Virus record (IMG/VR): IMGVR_UViG_3300009703_000017
Coordinates: 1 to 63,089 of that record
Length of the DNA: 63,089 nt
Origin: a virus
Direction: 5' to 3' (one strand)
The position numbers were made by a program, and so were the translations under genes. The notes beneath the pieces were generated by a model that ran no database searches, was not told the DNA's origin, and worked only from the letters and a program-made list of their open reading frames with translations. Shown piece after piece: positions 7,802 to 15,365 of this stretch (its first letter is position 1; each line of letters starts with the position of its first letter).

Positions 7802-9266
7802 TGTGCATCACCTCCTTCGGTATCGGTATCGGTATCGGTATCGGTATCGGTATCGGTATATCAACCGACTGAATAACCACGCTCTTCTGTCTGCCGAGCG
7901 CCGCTTCAATCGTGGGTAAGGGTGAACGAGGGAACAGGCGCAGGTGTTCAGGCGTGTCTGCTCTACCCTCTTCGGTGGGTTCAGGAGCGAGAGCAAACCA
8001 CTGAGGCTCAGGCGCACTCAGCATATTACCTCCCGTCCAATCGTAATGACTTACCAAACTCTTAGGCACACCACCACGACCGACAAGACCCGCCAAGCCT
8101 TTCACGTCAGTTGTGTTAGGCGTGTAAACAAGATAGATGACAGCGTTCTCGCCGCGTAGTGCGCGACCTAGCGTCTGAATCCGTGACCGGACACCGTTCG
8201 TGCCGCTAAGCATGATGGCTACATCGGTCTCCGGTGCGTTCATCCCTTCGTTCAGCGCTCGGCACGACAACAAAAGGTTCGTGTCGCCTCGCTTCCATCG
8301 GTCAAACTGCGCTTCGTTGTCGTCCATCTGATAATGATACATCGCAGGGTCATACTCGTCCTTGTAGTGAGAGAACAACGCGTTCAAATCACTGACGCTT
8401 TCGTGGAACAGCAACACCTTATCGTTGGCGTGCTTCGCAAGCAAAGTGTCAAGAAAATCCTTGCGCCCTCTACTGTTGTTCACTAAACGTTTGCGCTTGT
8501 TGCACAACGCTTTGAAAATCGGCACGAGGTTGCTACTGTCGTGCGGCAACGCAAAGAAGTTAGCACCCGCTCCGAACTCCGCCCCGAGTTGGTCGTGGAT
8601 GACGGCAATCTTCTTAGTCAGCGTGTAGTATTCACCCGACTCAAACCCGTTCAGCGGAACAGCGACAGCATTCAGCGTGAACGCAGGGATGATTCCCTCG
8701 CTCAACGCTTCGCGATAGTCTAACTTGAAACAAATCGGGCCGGTGAGCGTGGTCACGTCTCGGCCATCACTACGCTCAGGTGTGGCTGACAGACCAAGCA
8801 CCGCATCGTGCGCTATCACGCTGGGTATCACGGCGTTCTTCTCGCTACCGATTCGGTGACACTCGTCAACGATTAGCAGTCGTGCGCCGTTCCCGTCAGT
8901 CCATGCTCTCATGCTGTTGACGATTCCGATTACAACTCTCGCTCCTGCGACAGACGGGCGACCGTAGCCCCCGCCCCAACACACAGGCGACTCACCGTAT
9001 TCCTCAAACTCGTCACGCCATTGAAACAACAACCGCTTGCTCGGCACGACTACGACAACCTGTTCGCCGCCGTTATCCAACCAATCAAACGCCGCCATGA
9101 ATCCGAGCAAGGTCTTGCCCCCACCCGTAGTCACGCTGACCGTGCCGCCCTGCTTCCTGTTCTCAATCACGCGACCCTCGCTCATATCCCAACGACTTGA
9201 CCGAAGGTAGTCCGCTCTCTTCCAATTCTCAAACGCTTGCGCTTGCCATTTGTATATTCTAAACAT
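7794..9266 (-). CDS. SF2 DNA/RNA helicase (DECH box)
   Basis: 490 aa. Motif I TTGGGKT (46-52), Ia VVVPSKRLLFQW, motif II DECH (134-137), motif III LSATPERSDGRD (159-170), and in the second lobe LLSCRALNEGMNAPE and QTLGRALRG (motif VI). The layout resembles XPB/RadD-like type III enzymes. It is the first gene after its own TATA promoter, which lies inside the 3' end of the previous gene. The carboxy end is a run of Ile-Pro repeats encoded by a GGTATC microsatellite, then KEVMHNE. The repeat could vary in length by slippage. Confidence 0.83.
   Translation of the reverse strand: MFRIYKWQAQAFENWKRADYLRSSRWDMSEGRVIENRKQGGTVSVTTGGGKTLLGFMAAFDWLDNGGEQVVVVVPSKRLLFQWRDEFEEYGESPVCWGGGYGRPSVAGARVVIGIVNSMRAWTDGNGARLLIVDECHRIGSEKNAVIPSVIAHDAVLGLSATPERSDGRDVTTLTGPICFKLDYREALSEGIIPAFTLNAVAVPLNGFESGEYYTLTKKIAVIHDQLGAEFGAGANFFALPHDSSNLVPIFKALCNKRKRLVNNSRGRKDFLDTLLAKHANDKVLLFHESVSDLNALFSHYKDEYDPAMYHYQMDDNEAQFDRWKRGDTNLLLSCRALNEGMNAPETDVAIMLSGTNGVRSRIQTLGRALRGENAVIYLVYTPNTTDVKGLAGLVGRGGVPKSLVSHYDWTGGNMLSAPEPQWFALAPEPTEEGRADTPEHLRLFPRSPLPTIEAALGRQKSVVIQSVDIPIPIPIPIPIPIPKEVMHNE
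7819..7860. repeat. GGTATC hexanucleotide microsatellite
   Basis: Six perfect GGTATC units and a seventh ending in A. On the minus strand they encode alternating Ile and Pro at the helicase carboxy end. A pure hexamer is prone to gain or loss of units without frameshift. Confidence 0.95.
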
Positions 9267-9268
9267 AT

Positions 9269-9499
9269 TTATTCCCCCTTGAGGTTGGACTCATCTTGCT
9301 GTGGTTGCTTTATAAAGTAGCCGACCGCTTCGCTCCTTGAAACACCAACCAAGACGTATTTACCATCGCTCAACAAAATACTCGCAGCGTTCGGTCTAAT
9401 ACTACCGTCCTTTTCGCGAAAATCCTTGATGCTCAACACGTGACTGCTACCAATCGTGATAGTATCATCAGTGTTCATTAATGGTAACGTGACCATCAT
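9269..9499 (-). CDS. Small early protein carrying a promoter in its 3' end
   Basis: 76 aa, MMVTLPLMNTDDTITIGSSH at the start; the pattern of short strands suggests a small beta-barrel, but no family is recognised. The ATG overlaps the stop of the zinc-ribbon gene upstream (ATGA). Codons for AVGYFIKQPQQDE coincide with the TATA promoter of the helicase gene, so this carboxy end is shaped by a DNA signal. Confidence 0.68.
   Translation of the reverse strand: MMVTLPLMNTDDTITIGSSHVLSIKDFREKDGSIRPNAASILLSDGKYVLVGVSRSEAVGYFIKQPQQDESNLKGE
9301..9327 (-). promoter_or_regulatory. Archaeal TATA promoter of the helicase operon
   Basis: CTTTATAAAG at 9308-9317, preceded on the minus strand by CGGTCGGCTA and followed by CAACCAC. 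The helicase ATG is at 9266, implying a leader of about 18 nt. It lies wholly within the coding sequence of the 76-aa gene upstream. Confidence 0.82.
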
Positions 9500-9891
9500 T
9501 CTGTCAACCCCCTTACTCTCGCAATCATGTTCAAGTAATCACCAGCACTATGTCTTGGTGCGTTATCTGTGGTTGCCTGTCTGACTATCTCGTCTATCTG
9601 CTCAACTTGCGCTTTCACGTCACTCAACTCCGATGCTAACTGCCGGATAGTAGCGCGCAGGAAATCGGTCAAGCGCTCGCCGCTGTCCGTTTGGTCGGTA
9701 ATGTTGTAATACGATACGAGCGTATATTCATCGCTCCAATTGAAATCACAGTGCAAACACTTTCGTTCATGGAAATACATACCAGCGTCATACGAATAAT
9801 CAACCGCTTCAATCTCCTTACTCTTACAGCGTGGGCAATAGTCACCATCGTTCGCTACATAAGCGAGCGAACTGTCACAATTGTCGCTCAT
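9496..9891 (-). CDS. Zinc-ribbon early protein, 131 aa
   Basis: Residues 19-50 form a TFIIS-like zinc ribbon: CPRCKSKEIE, then about 25 residues, CLHCDFNW. A helical tail follows (LRATIRQLASELSDVKAQVE). This could be a nucleic-acid-binding or transcription-related adaptor; the ribbon alone does not decide. Coupled by 4-nt overlaps on both sides. Confidence 0.72.
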   Translation of the reverse strand: MSDNCDSSLAYVANDGDYCPRCKSKEIEAVDYSYDAGMYFHERKCLHCDFNWSDEYTLVSYYNITDQTDSGERLTDFLRATIRQLASELSDVKAQVEQIDEIVRQATTDNAPRHSAGDYLNMIARVRGLTE

Positions 9892-10295
9892 TCGTTCACC
9901 TCGTCACTGAAACAGTCTTCGCATAGTCTGTTATCACCATCGTCAAGTAACATAGCAGACTCGCCCCACTCAGGCTTCAACTCCCACTCTTGGTCACCGA
10001 TGCGCACACTTCTGCTGACCGGCACGGCTCCGTTACAGAAATCGCACCGCTCAAGTTCAATCTCCACCGTGTCCTTCAACTCTTGCCCCTCAATGATACT
10101 GTCACCACTTATGGGCGAAAATATCCAATGCGGCGGCGGCGGCCAAAAACCGAGCGACTCCGCAGCGCTCATCGCACCGCACAGGAAATCAACTTCGCTC
10201 TCCACCGCCCCGACATCGTATCGTCCTTTCAGCCCTGCTTCAACACCAGCGACCAATTCATCGCTCATGCCCCCCTTGTATTTTTTATCGCTCAC
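9888..10295 (-). CDS. Zinc-site early protein, 135 aa
   Basis: Starts at a GTG (10293-10295) overlapping the previous stop as GTGA. CDFCNGAVP (about 84) and CEDCFSDE (about 125) are typical zinc pairs separated by about 40 residues. The first half is helical. Family not recognised. Confidence 0.7.
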   Translation of the reverse strand: MSDKKYKGGMSDELVAGVEAGLKGRYDVGAVESEVDFLCGAMSAAESLGFWPPPPHWIFSPISGDSIIEGQELKDTVEIELERCDFCNGAVPVSRSVRIGDQEWELKPEWGESAMLLDDGDNRLCEDCFSDEVNE

Positions 10296-10576
10296 TGTGA
10301 ATCACGCTCCCACGAACAGTTGTGGCGTATGTTTTGGTAATACGTCATACATTCCTGCAACACTCGCCAATTCTCAGGACTTGGGTTCTTGTAAAACGCA
10401 TCGGCGGCCACCTTGTAGCGCGCCTTCTCCATCCCTAAAACACCACGATATTCTATTTCCGTGTCGTATCTACGAACATGACCACGCGCATTACACGCCG
10501 CCTTATCCGCTCTCATACTCTCCATCAGCGCTTTATGGCGCTCGTCATCCGTTCTCTTATCACTCTCTTTATTCAT
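10292..10576 (-). CDS. Small charged early protein, 94 aa
   Basis: MNKESDKRTDDERHKALMES and onwards is strongly charged and helical, with a C-terminal helix-turn (NPSPENWRVLQECMTYYQNI). First gene after a 126-nt gap, so it may have its own promoter, though no clear TATA box is seen there. Function unknown. Confidence 0.65.
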   Translation of the reverse strand: MNKESDKRTDDERHKALMESMRADKAACNARGHVRRYDTEIEYRGVLGMEKARYKVAADAFYKNPSPENWRVLQECMTYYQNIRHNCSWERDSQ

Positions 10577-10702
10577 TTCATTTCACCTTCTAATATCCTT
10601 TAAGGCCGGAAAAGGCACAGTCATCATTAGCCCCACGCCATAGGTGAAAATCACCAAGACGCGAGGCTAACGCTGTCAGGATAGAAGCCAATGACGATAC
10701 GC
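10577..10702. other. Short intergenic gap with a small palindrome
   Basis: No gene fits here. Around 10651-10663 GGTGAAAATCACC is a 5-bp inverted repeat with a 3-nt loop. The shared CTTTATAAAG promoter element is absent. It could be an operator, or a hairpin between two halves of one operon. Confidence 0.4.
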
Positions 10703-11254
10703 TTACGCGACCACCACCACTCCATCCAATCCGAACACGCTCGCAAGCGCGTCCCTCAAATCTCCGTCACCCTCGTCAAGCGTGAACGCGCAGCCGCAAC
10801 GACCGCAAGCGAACACATCAACGAGCGCTCCATCTATCATCTTCTGTCCGTGCAGTTGCACTAAGTCGTAGTCGTTGTTAGTACTCGTGCGAGTCCTGCC
10901 CGTCCCGTCCTGCGGACACTCTACGAATATGTTGATACCGTAGCCGCCACCCTTAGCGGAATTATACATCGCTATCTCCTTGTGCGGAGCGTCACGAAGC
11001 ATACCCTTCGGTAGCGTAGCCATCTGTGTCGTGAACATATTGTTAGTCACAGGCAAAGCAGGGTGCCGGAACAACGGGTTGAAATCGTCATCAGGATTCA
11101 TAGCCGATATGAGTGACCGCCAATCACGCGCGTACGCCTTACCGTCAGTCAAAAACTCCACGCATTCATCGTAGGTGTAATACCTCCAATCATCGCAAGT
11201 GCCTAACTTGACTTGCACGCCGTTCTTCAACTCAATGTATTCGCCCATGCTCAC
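10703..11254 (-). CDS. Early protein, 183 aa, single CxxCxC site
   Basis: Mixed alpha/beta protein starting MSMGEYIELKNGVQVKLGTC (the ATG for Met3 is an alternative start). A CGRCGCAF site occurs near 152 and the end is GLDGVVVVA. Family not recognised. It ends one operon segment; the next gene downstream is 126 nt away. Confidence 0.65.
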   Translation of the reverse strand: MSMGEYIELKNGVQVKLGTCDDWRYYTYDECVEFLTDGKAYARDWRSLISAMNPDDDFNPLFRHPALPVTNNMFTTQMATLPKGMLRDAPHKEIAMYNSAKGGGYGINIFVECPQDGTGRTRTSTNNDYDLVQLHGQKMIDGALVDVFACGRCGCAFTLDEGDGDLRDALASVFGLDGVVVVA

Positions 11255-11454
11255 ACACTCTCCCGCTTGTCGGCATACATGCCACCACGCTCGGCCACGT
11301 CCTCAGCGCACCACGCTTTGAAATCGTCAGCCGTGTCAAACAACTCCCAATCAATGTGATAGAAGAAACGGACGCCATCGTGTTCAACCGTATGATACTT
11401 GACAGCGACCGGCTTCACATAGAACAGATTTTCATACGCCTGTGGCCCAATCAA
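11251..11454 (-). CDS. Small early protein, 67 aa
   Basis: Starts at a TTG (11452-11454) overlapping the previous TGA (TTGA), consistent with coupled reinitiation. Sequence MIGPQAYENLFYVKPVAVKY and a later FFYHIDWELFDTADDF look folded, but I recognise no family. Confidence 0.6.
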   Translation of the reverse strand: MIGPQAYENLFYVKPVAVKYHTVEHDGVRFFYHIDWELFDTADDFKAWCAEDVAERGGMYADKRESV

Positions 11455-11663
11455 ATGCTCGCCCCCGATTCTTCATCACCTATCGTTTCATTGTATATTG
11501 CATCAAGTTGCTCATCTGTTAATTGATTATAAGGAACCCAACCATCACCTGACAAGACAGCCCACAAGAACTCTGTATCGTTAAACGTCATTGACTGTTC
11601 AATTGATTCAATATCATTACGAATCAACACATTCATTTTCTCTTCTCTACTCATAACTGTCAT
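11451..11663 (-). CDS. Small acidic early protein, 70 aa
   Basis: Acidic (ends YNETIGDEESGASI), with two predicted helices around EQLDAIYNETIG. Coupled to both neighbours by 4-nt overlaps. No recognisable domain. The ATG at residue 4 is an alternative start. Confidence 0.62.
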   Translation of the reverse strand: MTVMSREEKMNVLIRNDIESIEQSMTFNDTEFLWAVLSGDGWVPYNQLTDEQLDAIYNETIGDEESGASI

Positions 11664-11911
11664 TCGCTCGCCTCCATACGGGCAGCGTCAATGGTGTCGG
11701 CGGTCAGAAGTATCTGTTCAGCGATAGTATCAGCGTCAAGCGCTGACACTAAGTCGCACTTGTGCTCCTCAATGTAAGTAAGCCAATGCTTACTAAGCAG
11801 GTCGCTGTCAGGCACGAAGCCCTCGTTCTGAATCATCTCAGGCCCGAGATACAAGTTCGCCGCATCGCACACGCTCTCGTACGATTCGCGATGGTGAGTC
11901 ATCTTAGTCAA
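11660..11911 (-). CDS. Small helical early protein, 83 aa
   Basis: Helical, acidic protein (SALDADTIAEQILLTADTID). The start overlaps the upstream stop (ATGA); the second Met at residue 4 is also possible. No family recognised. Confidence 0.62.
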   Translation of the reverse strand: MTKMTHHRESYESVCDAANLYLGPEMIQNEGFVPDSDLLSKHWLTYIEEHKCDLVSALDADTIAEQILLTADTIDAARMEASE

Positions 11912-12273
11912 AGTTCCACCACCTTAGCAGCACCGCAGTCCGTGCATGTGAAATAAGACACGTTGTCTTTAGTCCTCTCGTGTTCCCATTCGTGACCATC
12001 ACCTTCCATCGTATGACCCAAAGTCGTCACCGCTCTCTCGCCGCTCAATACCTTACTCACGCTGGCAGCGTTCATAGTCAACGACACATACGACTGACCA
12101 TCAGCCACAGTATAAGTGCTGCAATCTTCAAACGCACTCACGTTCACTGATAGTTTCAACGCTCTACCTTCGTTAATTTTTCGCACGTAACCGACAAGTA
12201 TTGTCGCCGGCACACATTCTCCCACGCCATCAGCGCTTCGCTCAATCTCTATTGCTTTATCATTTTCACTCAT
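11908..12273 (-). CDS. Early protein with C-terminal zinc pair, 121 aa
   Basis: The first two thirds look like a beta-rich domain (ALKLSVNVSAFEDCSTYTVA). The end has HEWEHERTKDN followed by YFTCTDCGAAK; this H-x3-H plus CxxC arrangement is like that of small phage zinc ribbons. Overlaps both neighbours by 4 nt. Confidence 0.66.
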   Translation of the reverse strand: MSENDKAIEIERSADGVGECVPATILVGYVRKINEGRALKLSVNVSAFEDCSTYTVADGQSYVSLTMNAASVSKVLSGERAVTTLGHTMEGDGHEWEHERTKDNVSYFTCTDCGAAKVVEL

Positions 12274-12575
12274 TCAATATCACCTTCCCGCTCATTGGGG
12301 GAATCTGTTTCGCGTAAGCCACAGCCTAAGCAGTAGTTACCGTCTAAGTCTGTCGCATAATCCAAGTGCTCGCACTCGTAGTAACCGTCCTTGTATCGCT
12401 CCCACACATTAGCGGGAACCCAATAGGCACACGGACTGTAAGTGTCCACATCTAACTCAAGCACAGCCCGAGGGTGTTCCATTATCCGCTGGCTCTCAGG
12501 CCATTGTATCAGCACTCGCTCGTCTATGACAACAGCGCCGCAGGGTAGCGTGTAAGGAAATACTGACTCACTCAC
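12270..12575 (-). CDS. Zinc-site early protein, 101 aa
   Basis: GTG start (12573-12575) within a GTGA overlap. The last third has CEHLDYATDLDGNYCLGCGL, a probable zinc ribbon of the same general type as the neighbouring gene. An Asp/Glu-rich tail follows. Function unknown. Confidence 0.66.
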   Translation of the reverse strand: MSESVFPYTLPCGAVVIDERVLIQWPESQRIMEHPRAVLELDVDTYSPCAYWVPANVWERYKDGYYECEHLDYATDLDGNYCLGCGLRETDSPNEREGDIE

Positions 12576-12787
12576 GCGACCACCTCATCTGATAATTCTA
12601 TTATTTTATGCACACGATGAACAACATACGATACCCAACGCCCACGAACATATCGTTTAGGTTGTTGAGTTGTGTATAGGCTTCCTGTGTATTCATCTAC
12701 CCAATGAGCCGGAACCCATCGCCAAGCACACGAAACCATCATTACTTCTGCATAAGGTTTGGGTGGCCCGTCTTTCTTTGTGGTCAC
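12572..12787 (-). CDS. Small basic aromatic early protein, 71 aa
   Basis: GTG start overlapping the previous stop. Rich in Trp, Tyr and Arg (CAWRWVPAHWVDEYTG; RYVRGRWVSYVVHRVHK) and ends SDEVVA, a carboxy end shared by other genes whose last codons hold the next ribosome site. WVPAHWVDEY resembles WVPANVWERY in the next gene downstream, so the two may be paralogous. Confidence 0.6.
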   Translation of the reverse strand: MTTKKDGPPKPYAEVMMVSCAWRWVPAHWVDEYTGSLYTTQQPKRYVRGRWVSYVVHRVHKIIELSDEVVA

Positions 12788-13218
12788 ACGACCACCTCCT
12801 CTTTGAGTATGGAATCTGTGTAGTCGTCAAGCCAATAGGACGGCCCGCTCGTGATGTTTGAGAGAGAGGTGACGCTGAACGCACCACCGATGTCATCAAG
12901 CAGGGACATCAGCGCAATCACGCATTCTATAGTTGAAGCGTGCTCGCTTATACCCGTGCAAGCACTCATGCCCTTCGGCCTGTGGTAGTTGCCATCGTCA
13001 AACCAATCGTTACCGTTACCGTCAAGAACGAACACGTCTAAACGCCGAAGCGCAGCGTCCTGTTCTTCGGTCACACTATGAGTGCTACTAAGATACTCGT
13101 CACAGTAAACGAATTGCGCGCCGAGCGTCACCTTGTGTTCTACTCCATCATAATCGGTCATCACGGCTGCCCGTGTGACTAACGGTGTGTTAATGTATTC
13201 AACTGTGTAAGTAGTCAC
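12784..13218 (-). CDS. Early protein, 144 aa
   Basis: GTG start immediately after the TAA of its upstream neighbour. Begins MTTYTVEYINTPLVTRAAVM and ends KEEVVV. Acidic, mixed fold, scattered cysteines without a zinc pattern. Not recognised. Confidence 0.64.
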   Translation of the reverse strand: MTTYTVEYINTPLVTRAAVMTDYDGVEHKVTLGAQFVYCDEYLSSTHSVTEEQDAALRRLDVFVLDGNGNDWFDDGNYHRPKGMSACTGISEHASTIECVIALMSLLDDIGGAFSVTSLSNITSGPSYWLDDYTDSILKEEVVV

Positions 13219-13527
13219 TTACTCCACCTCCAAGTCATCAGCCAGCGCTTCGGTTGCCTGTTCTATAGATTCGTAAGGGCCGAGCCAATCCGTGCAGTCA
13301 AGGTAGCCCGCCTCGTCTAACCGTGCGCACCACCCAAGACTCATCTTCATCTTGCTCACCATCTCTAAGTCGCTCCCCTCTCGCCCAAAGCGTTCTCGTA
13401 AAGGAGAAAGCGACAAAGGTTTGTCATCTAACGCGAATACCGTGACCTCACCGCTCTTGTATTCAACGGTCAGCCACCATCCATGTTTCGTTTCGTATCC
13501 GTTCTCAATGTCTTGCGAGTCAGTCAT
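13219..13527 (-). CDS. Early protein, 102 aa
   Basis: MTDSQDIENGYETKHGWWLT followed by VEYKSGEVTVFALDDKPLSL suggests a small beta domain; the tail is helical and acidic. It shares base 13527 with the upstream gene (TAATG). No family recognised. Confidence 0.64.
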   Translation of the reverse strand: MTDSQDIENGYETKHGWWLTVEYKSGEVTVFALDDKPLSLSPLRERFGREGSDLEMVSKMKMSLGWCARLDEAGYLDCTDWLGPYESIEQATEALADDLEVE

Positions 13528-14030
13528 TACTTACTCACCCCCAAGTCGTCAGCGTTAATGTCACCGATAGAATCGGTGGGCTTACCTGTATTGTTAGCAA
13601 TAGATACATGGAAGAAGCGCTCAACATTAGGAATGCCAAGCGCGTCTGTCAATGTGTCAAGGTATGTCTGCATCTCCTCTTGGTTGAATACCTTAAGGAA
13701 GTATGTGCGCTTTTCATACGAACTAAGCAATTCTCCGTGCTCATCATGAGTTGCTATAACACGAGTAGCAAGGTGTGTGTTGCTACCCAACACCAACATT
13801 GGTGGGTCGGGATGGTTAGCGACAACCTCTTTGACATACGCTTTCATGTCTTTGTTGGACATGGTCTCTTGATATGTCTGCTCGTGCGTCTTCTTAACAG
13901 CCTTGAGTTGCTTCGGTAGTAGTAGCGTGCAGTGCAGGCTCTCAATACCAATGCAACCGTGTGTGTCCTGTGGTCGTGGGTTAACCTCAACAGGTATGCT
14001 GATTGAACCAGCGTAGCGTAACTGACTCAT
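13527..14030 (-). CDS. Putative 2H phosphoesterase (possible anti-CBASS nuclease)
   Basis: 167 aa from the ATG that overlaps the stop of a 20-codon ORF (ATGA); the frame is open 8 codons further upstream, but coupling favours this start. Two H-x-T/S motifs define the 2H (LigT-like) fold: H33-C-T35 in IESLHCTLLLP and H141-V-S143 in ERFFHVSIANN. Between them lie strands such as PPMLVLGSN. 2H enzymes cleave cyclic or 2',5' phosphodiesters. The size and motif order match phage proteins of the Acb1 type, which destroy cyclic oligonucleotide alarm signals. The function is inferred from two motifs only. Confidence 0.55.
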   Translation of the reverse strand: MSQLRYAGSISIPVEVNPRPQDTHGCIGIESLHCTLLLPKQLKAVKKTHEQTYQETMSNKDMKAYVKEVVANHPDPPMLVLGSNTHLATRVIATHDEHGELLSSYEKRTYFLKVFNQEEMQTYLDTLTDALGIPNVERFFHVSIANNTGKPTDSIGDINADDLGVSK

Positions 14031-14089
14031 ACGCTCCACTCCTCGTACACCCATTCGTCAGTCTCAATGCGAAGTATCAGTCTGCTCAT
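14027..14089 (-). CDS. 20-codon coupled mini-ORF
   Basis: ATG at 14087-14089 overlaps the stop of the gene upstream, and the TGA overlaps the start of the 2H-type gene downstream, both as ATGA. The peptide is MSRLILRIETDEWVYEEWSV. Filling the only gap in an otherwise unbroken coupled chain, it is probably translated. It may be a real microprotein or just a bridge that carries ribosomes to the next gene. Confidence 0.5.
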   Translation of the reverse strand: MSRLILRIETDEWVYEEWSV

Positions 14090-14481
14090 TCAACCAACTC
14101 CATGTGACCGTTGATTACTACCTCGCCGTTGCTAATGCGTACGCGACCGTTGGTGATGCGAACAACACTGTTCACCCCAATCTCAGTCTGAGCACCGTGT
14201 AGCACTAGACCGCACACGCCCGTAGCGTCACGACCGCAAGCGGCCGCCACCTTACTGCTGACTCCTTCAATCAATACGTGACGCACAGGGTATGTCCGAA
14301 GGACTAACAAGTCCAACGACTCAAACCAATCAACGCCACGCGCCCAACGCACAGACAGTTGTGATACTGTCGGGCGCTTCGCTATGAAACGGCCGCTACT
14401 GTCTCGCATCACTTTACTGAAGTGTGCGCTTTCCCCATCGCCGTCAGGCGAATCGCTCAATACATTCTCATTCTCTATCAT
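14086..14481 (-). CDS. First early gene after the origin-side promoter, 131 aa
   Basis: Starts MIENENVLSDSPDGDGESAH; the middle is basic and strand-rich, and the tail has repeated short strands (VVRITNGRVRISNGEVVING). As the promoter-proximal gene it may be regulatory, but there is no recognisable DNA-binding motif. TATA box 63 nt upstream; AGAGGTAAC lies shortly before the start. Confidence 0.65.
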   Translation of the reverse strand: MIENENVLSDSPDGDGESAHFSKVMRDSSGRFIAKRPTVSQLSVRWARGVDWFESLDLLVLRTYPVRHVLIEGVSSKVAAACGRDATGVCGLVLHGAQTEIGVNSVVRITNGRVRISNGEVVINGHMELVE

Positions 14482-14534
14482 CCTTTGTTACCTCTAAGGC
14501 CAACCTTTCATTTTGGTCAGCAATCGCAGTTTTG

Positions 14535-14563
14535 TGGTGGTTGCTTTATAAAGAAGCCGGCCG
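14535..14563 (-). promoter_or_regulatory. Archaeal TATA promoter of the origin-side early operon
   Basis: CTTTATAAAG at 14544-14553, preceded on the minus strand by CGGCCGGCTT and followed by CAACCACCAC. It reads toward the gene starting at 14481 and lies directly beside the inverted-repeat array. Confidence 0.83.
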
Positions 14564-14570
14564 CTCCTTG

Positions 14571-14757
14571 TTCCAATGTTTCCAATGTTTCCACTATTAT
14601 TCTTGTAATTGGAATGATTATTGTTTCTCGTTTTATTCCTATATATTGTATAATATATAATAAAGAGATATACAATAAACAAGAAACATAAACACAAGTG
14701 CGCGCTTTTATCTTTCCAATTCTAATAATAACGTTGGAAACATTGGAAACATTGGAA
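14571..14757. repeat. AT-rich nested inverted-repeat array, candidate replication origin
   Basis: A 23-nt arm at 14571-14593, containing TTCCAATGTTTCC words, is exactly reverse-complemented at 14735-14757. Inside it, in nested order, are TATTATT/AATAATA, AATTGGAA/TTCCAATT, GTTTCT/AGAAAC and TATTGTATA/TATACAATA around a very AT-rich centre. Iterated words flanking an unwinding-prone core are typical of origins. No coding frame of note. Initiator binding and unwinding here are inferred. Confidence 0.7.
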
Positions 14758-14995
14758 ACGTTTTCGGCGCAGTGTCACGGTCTATAGATAATGCGAGGAG
14801 CGGGACGAACGAATCGCCATGCACGCTCAACCACTACGGGGTCGTAATGATACTGTGATACACTAACGGGCGCGCGAGGTTACACCCTGCAAGGATTGAT
14901 GGAAACAAGGAGCCGAGAGAGAAGGGGGAACGTTGGCGGGTGGGTTTGTCGTCATGCGCACGTGCCACCAATTTGAAAATTACAACCAACCATAC

Positions 14996-15178
14996 GGTTA
15001 GGCTACGCTGCGAGAGTAGTGCGCTACGCTTCGTATCAAGGCGAAGCAATTGAATGATTGAATCGTGCGTCAAGCGATAGCGATAAGGACGCATGATGAT
15101 TGAATGGGATAAGGGCTTCGCCGTATAAGATACGAAGCAACAAGGCGCACGAATCGGCACGCGTAGCGTAGCCTAACC
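14996..15178. repeat. 183-nt nested stem structure (structured RNA or cruciform)
   Basis: Five helices nest in perfect order: GGTTAGGCTACGCT/AGCGTAGCCTAACC (14996/15165), GTGCGC/GCGCAC (15019/15145), GCTTCGTATC/GATACGAAGC (15028/15129), GGCGAAGC/GCTTCGCC (15040/15115), TGCGTC/GACGCA (15066/15088). Nothing in it looks protein-coding. It could be a non-coding RNA, a DNA cruciform near the origin or a packaging element. Strand of transcription unknown. Confidence 0.65.
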
Positions 15179-15272
15179 TCAAACGCTGATAATGGGACGT
15201 GCCAAAAAGAACAAGGAGGATTGAACAGCACGTCCGTTGAATAGGATAGCGTAGGCACACACGCCCACGCAA

Positions 15273-15314
15273 TAAAAAAAATGGCCCCCATGAAGCCGCC
15301 CGGAGGCGACCCCA
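15273..15314 (-). terminator. Terminator downstream of the 15,366-16,178 gene
   Basis: On the minus strand GTCGCC-TCCG-GGCGGC forms a 6-bp hairpin, and eight T (A-run at 15274-15281) follow. It lies about 50-90 nt after the stop of the gene ending at 15366. Oligo-T tracts are the usual archaeal termination signal. Confidence 0.6.
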
Positions 15315-15365
15315 TGAAGGCCGTGTTCGCATTACTTTGTGTTAGTTGCTCGTTATCAAGCGCAC

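Noticed and set aside
7819-7860. Possible CRISPR-like array
   Set aside because: Units are contiguous hexamers with no spacers; a simple microsatellite.
7593-7919. Plus-strand frame encoding a Tyr-Arg repeat
   Set aside because: It is the GGTATC microsatellite read on the wrong strand, opposite two convincing genes.
9691-10593. 300-codon plus-strand open frame
   Set aside because: It lies antisense to four coupled, zinc-bearing early genes; its product is Ser/His/Pro-rich low-complexity typical of a shadow frame.
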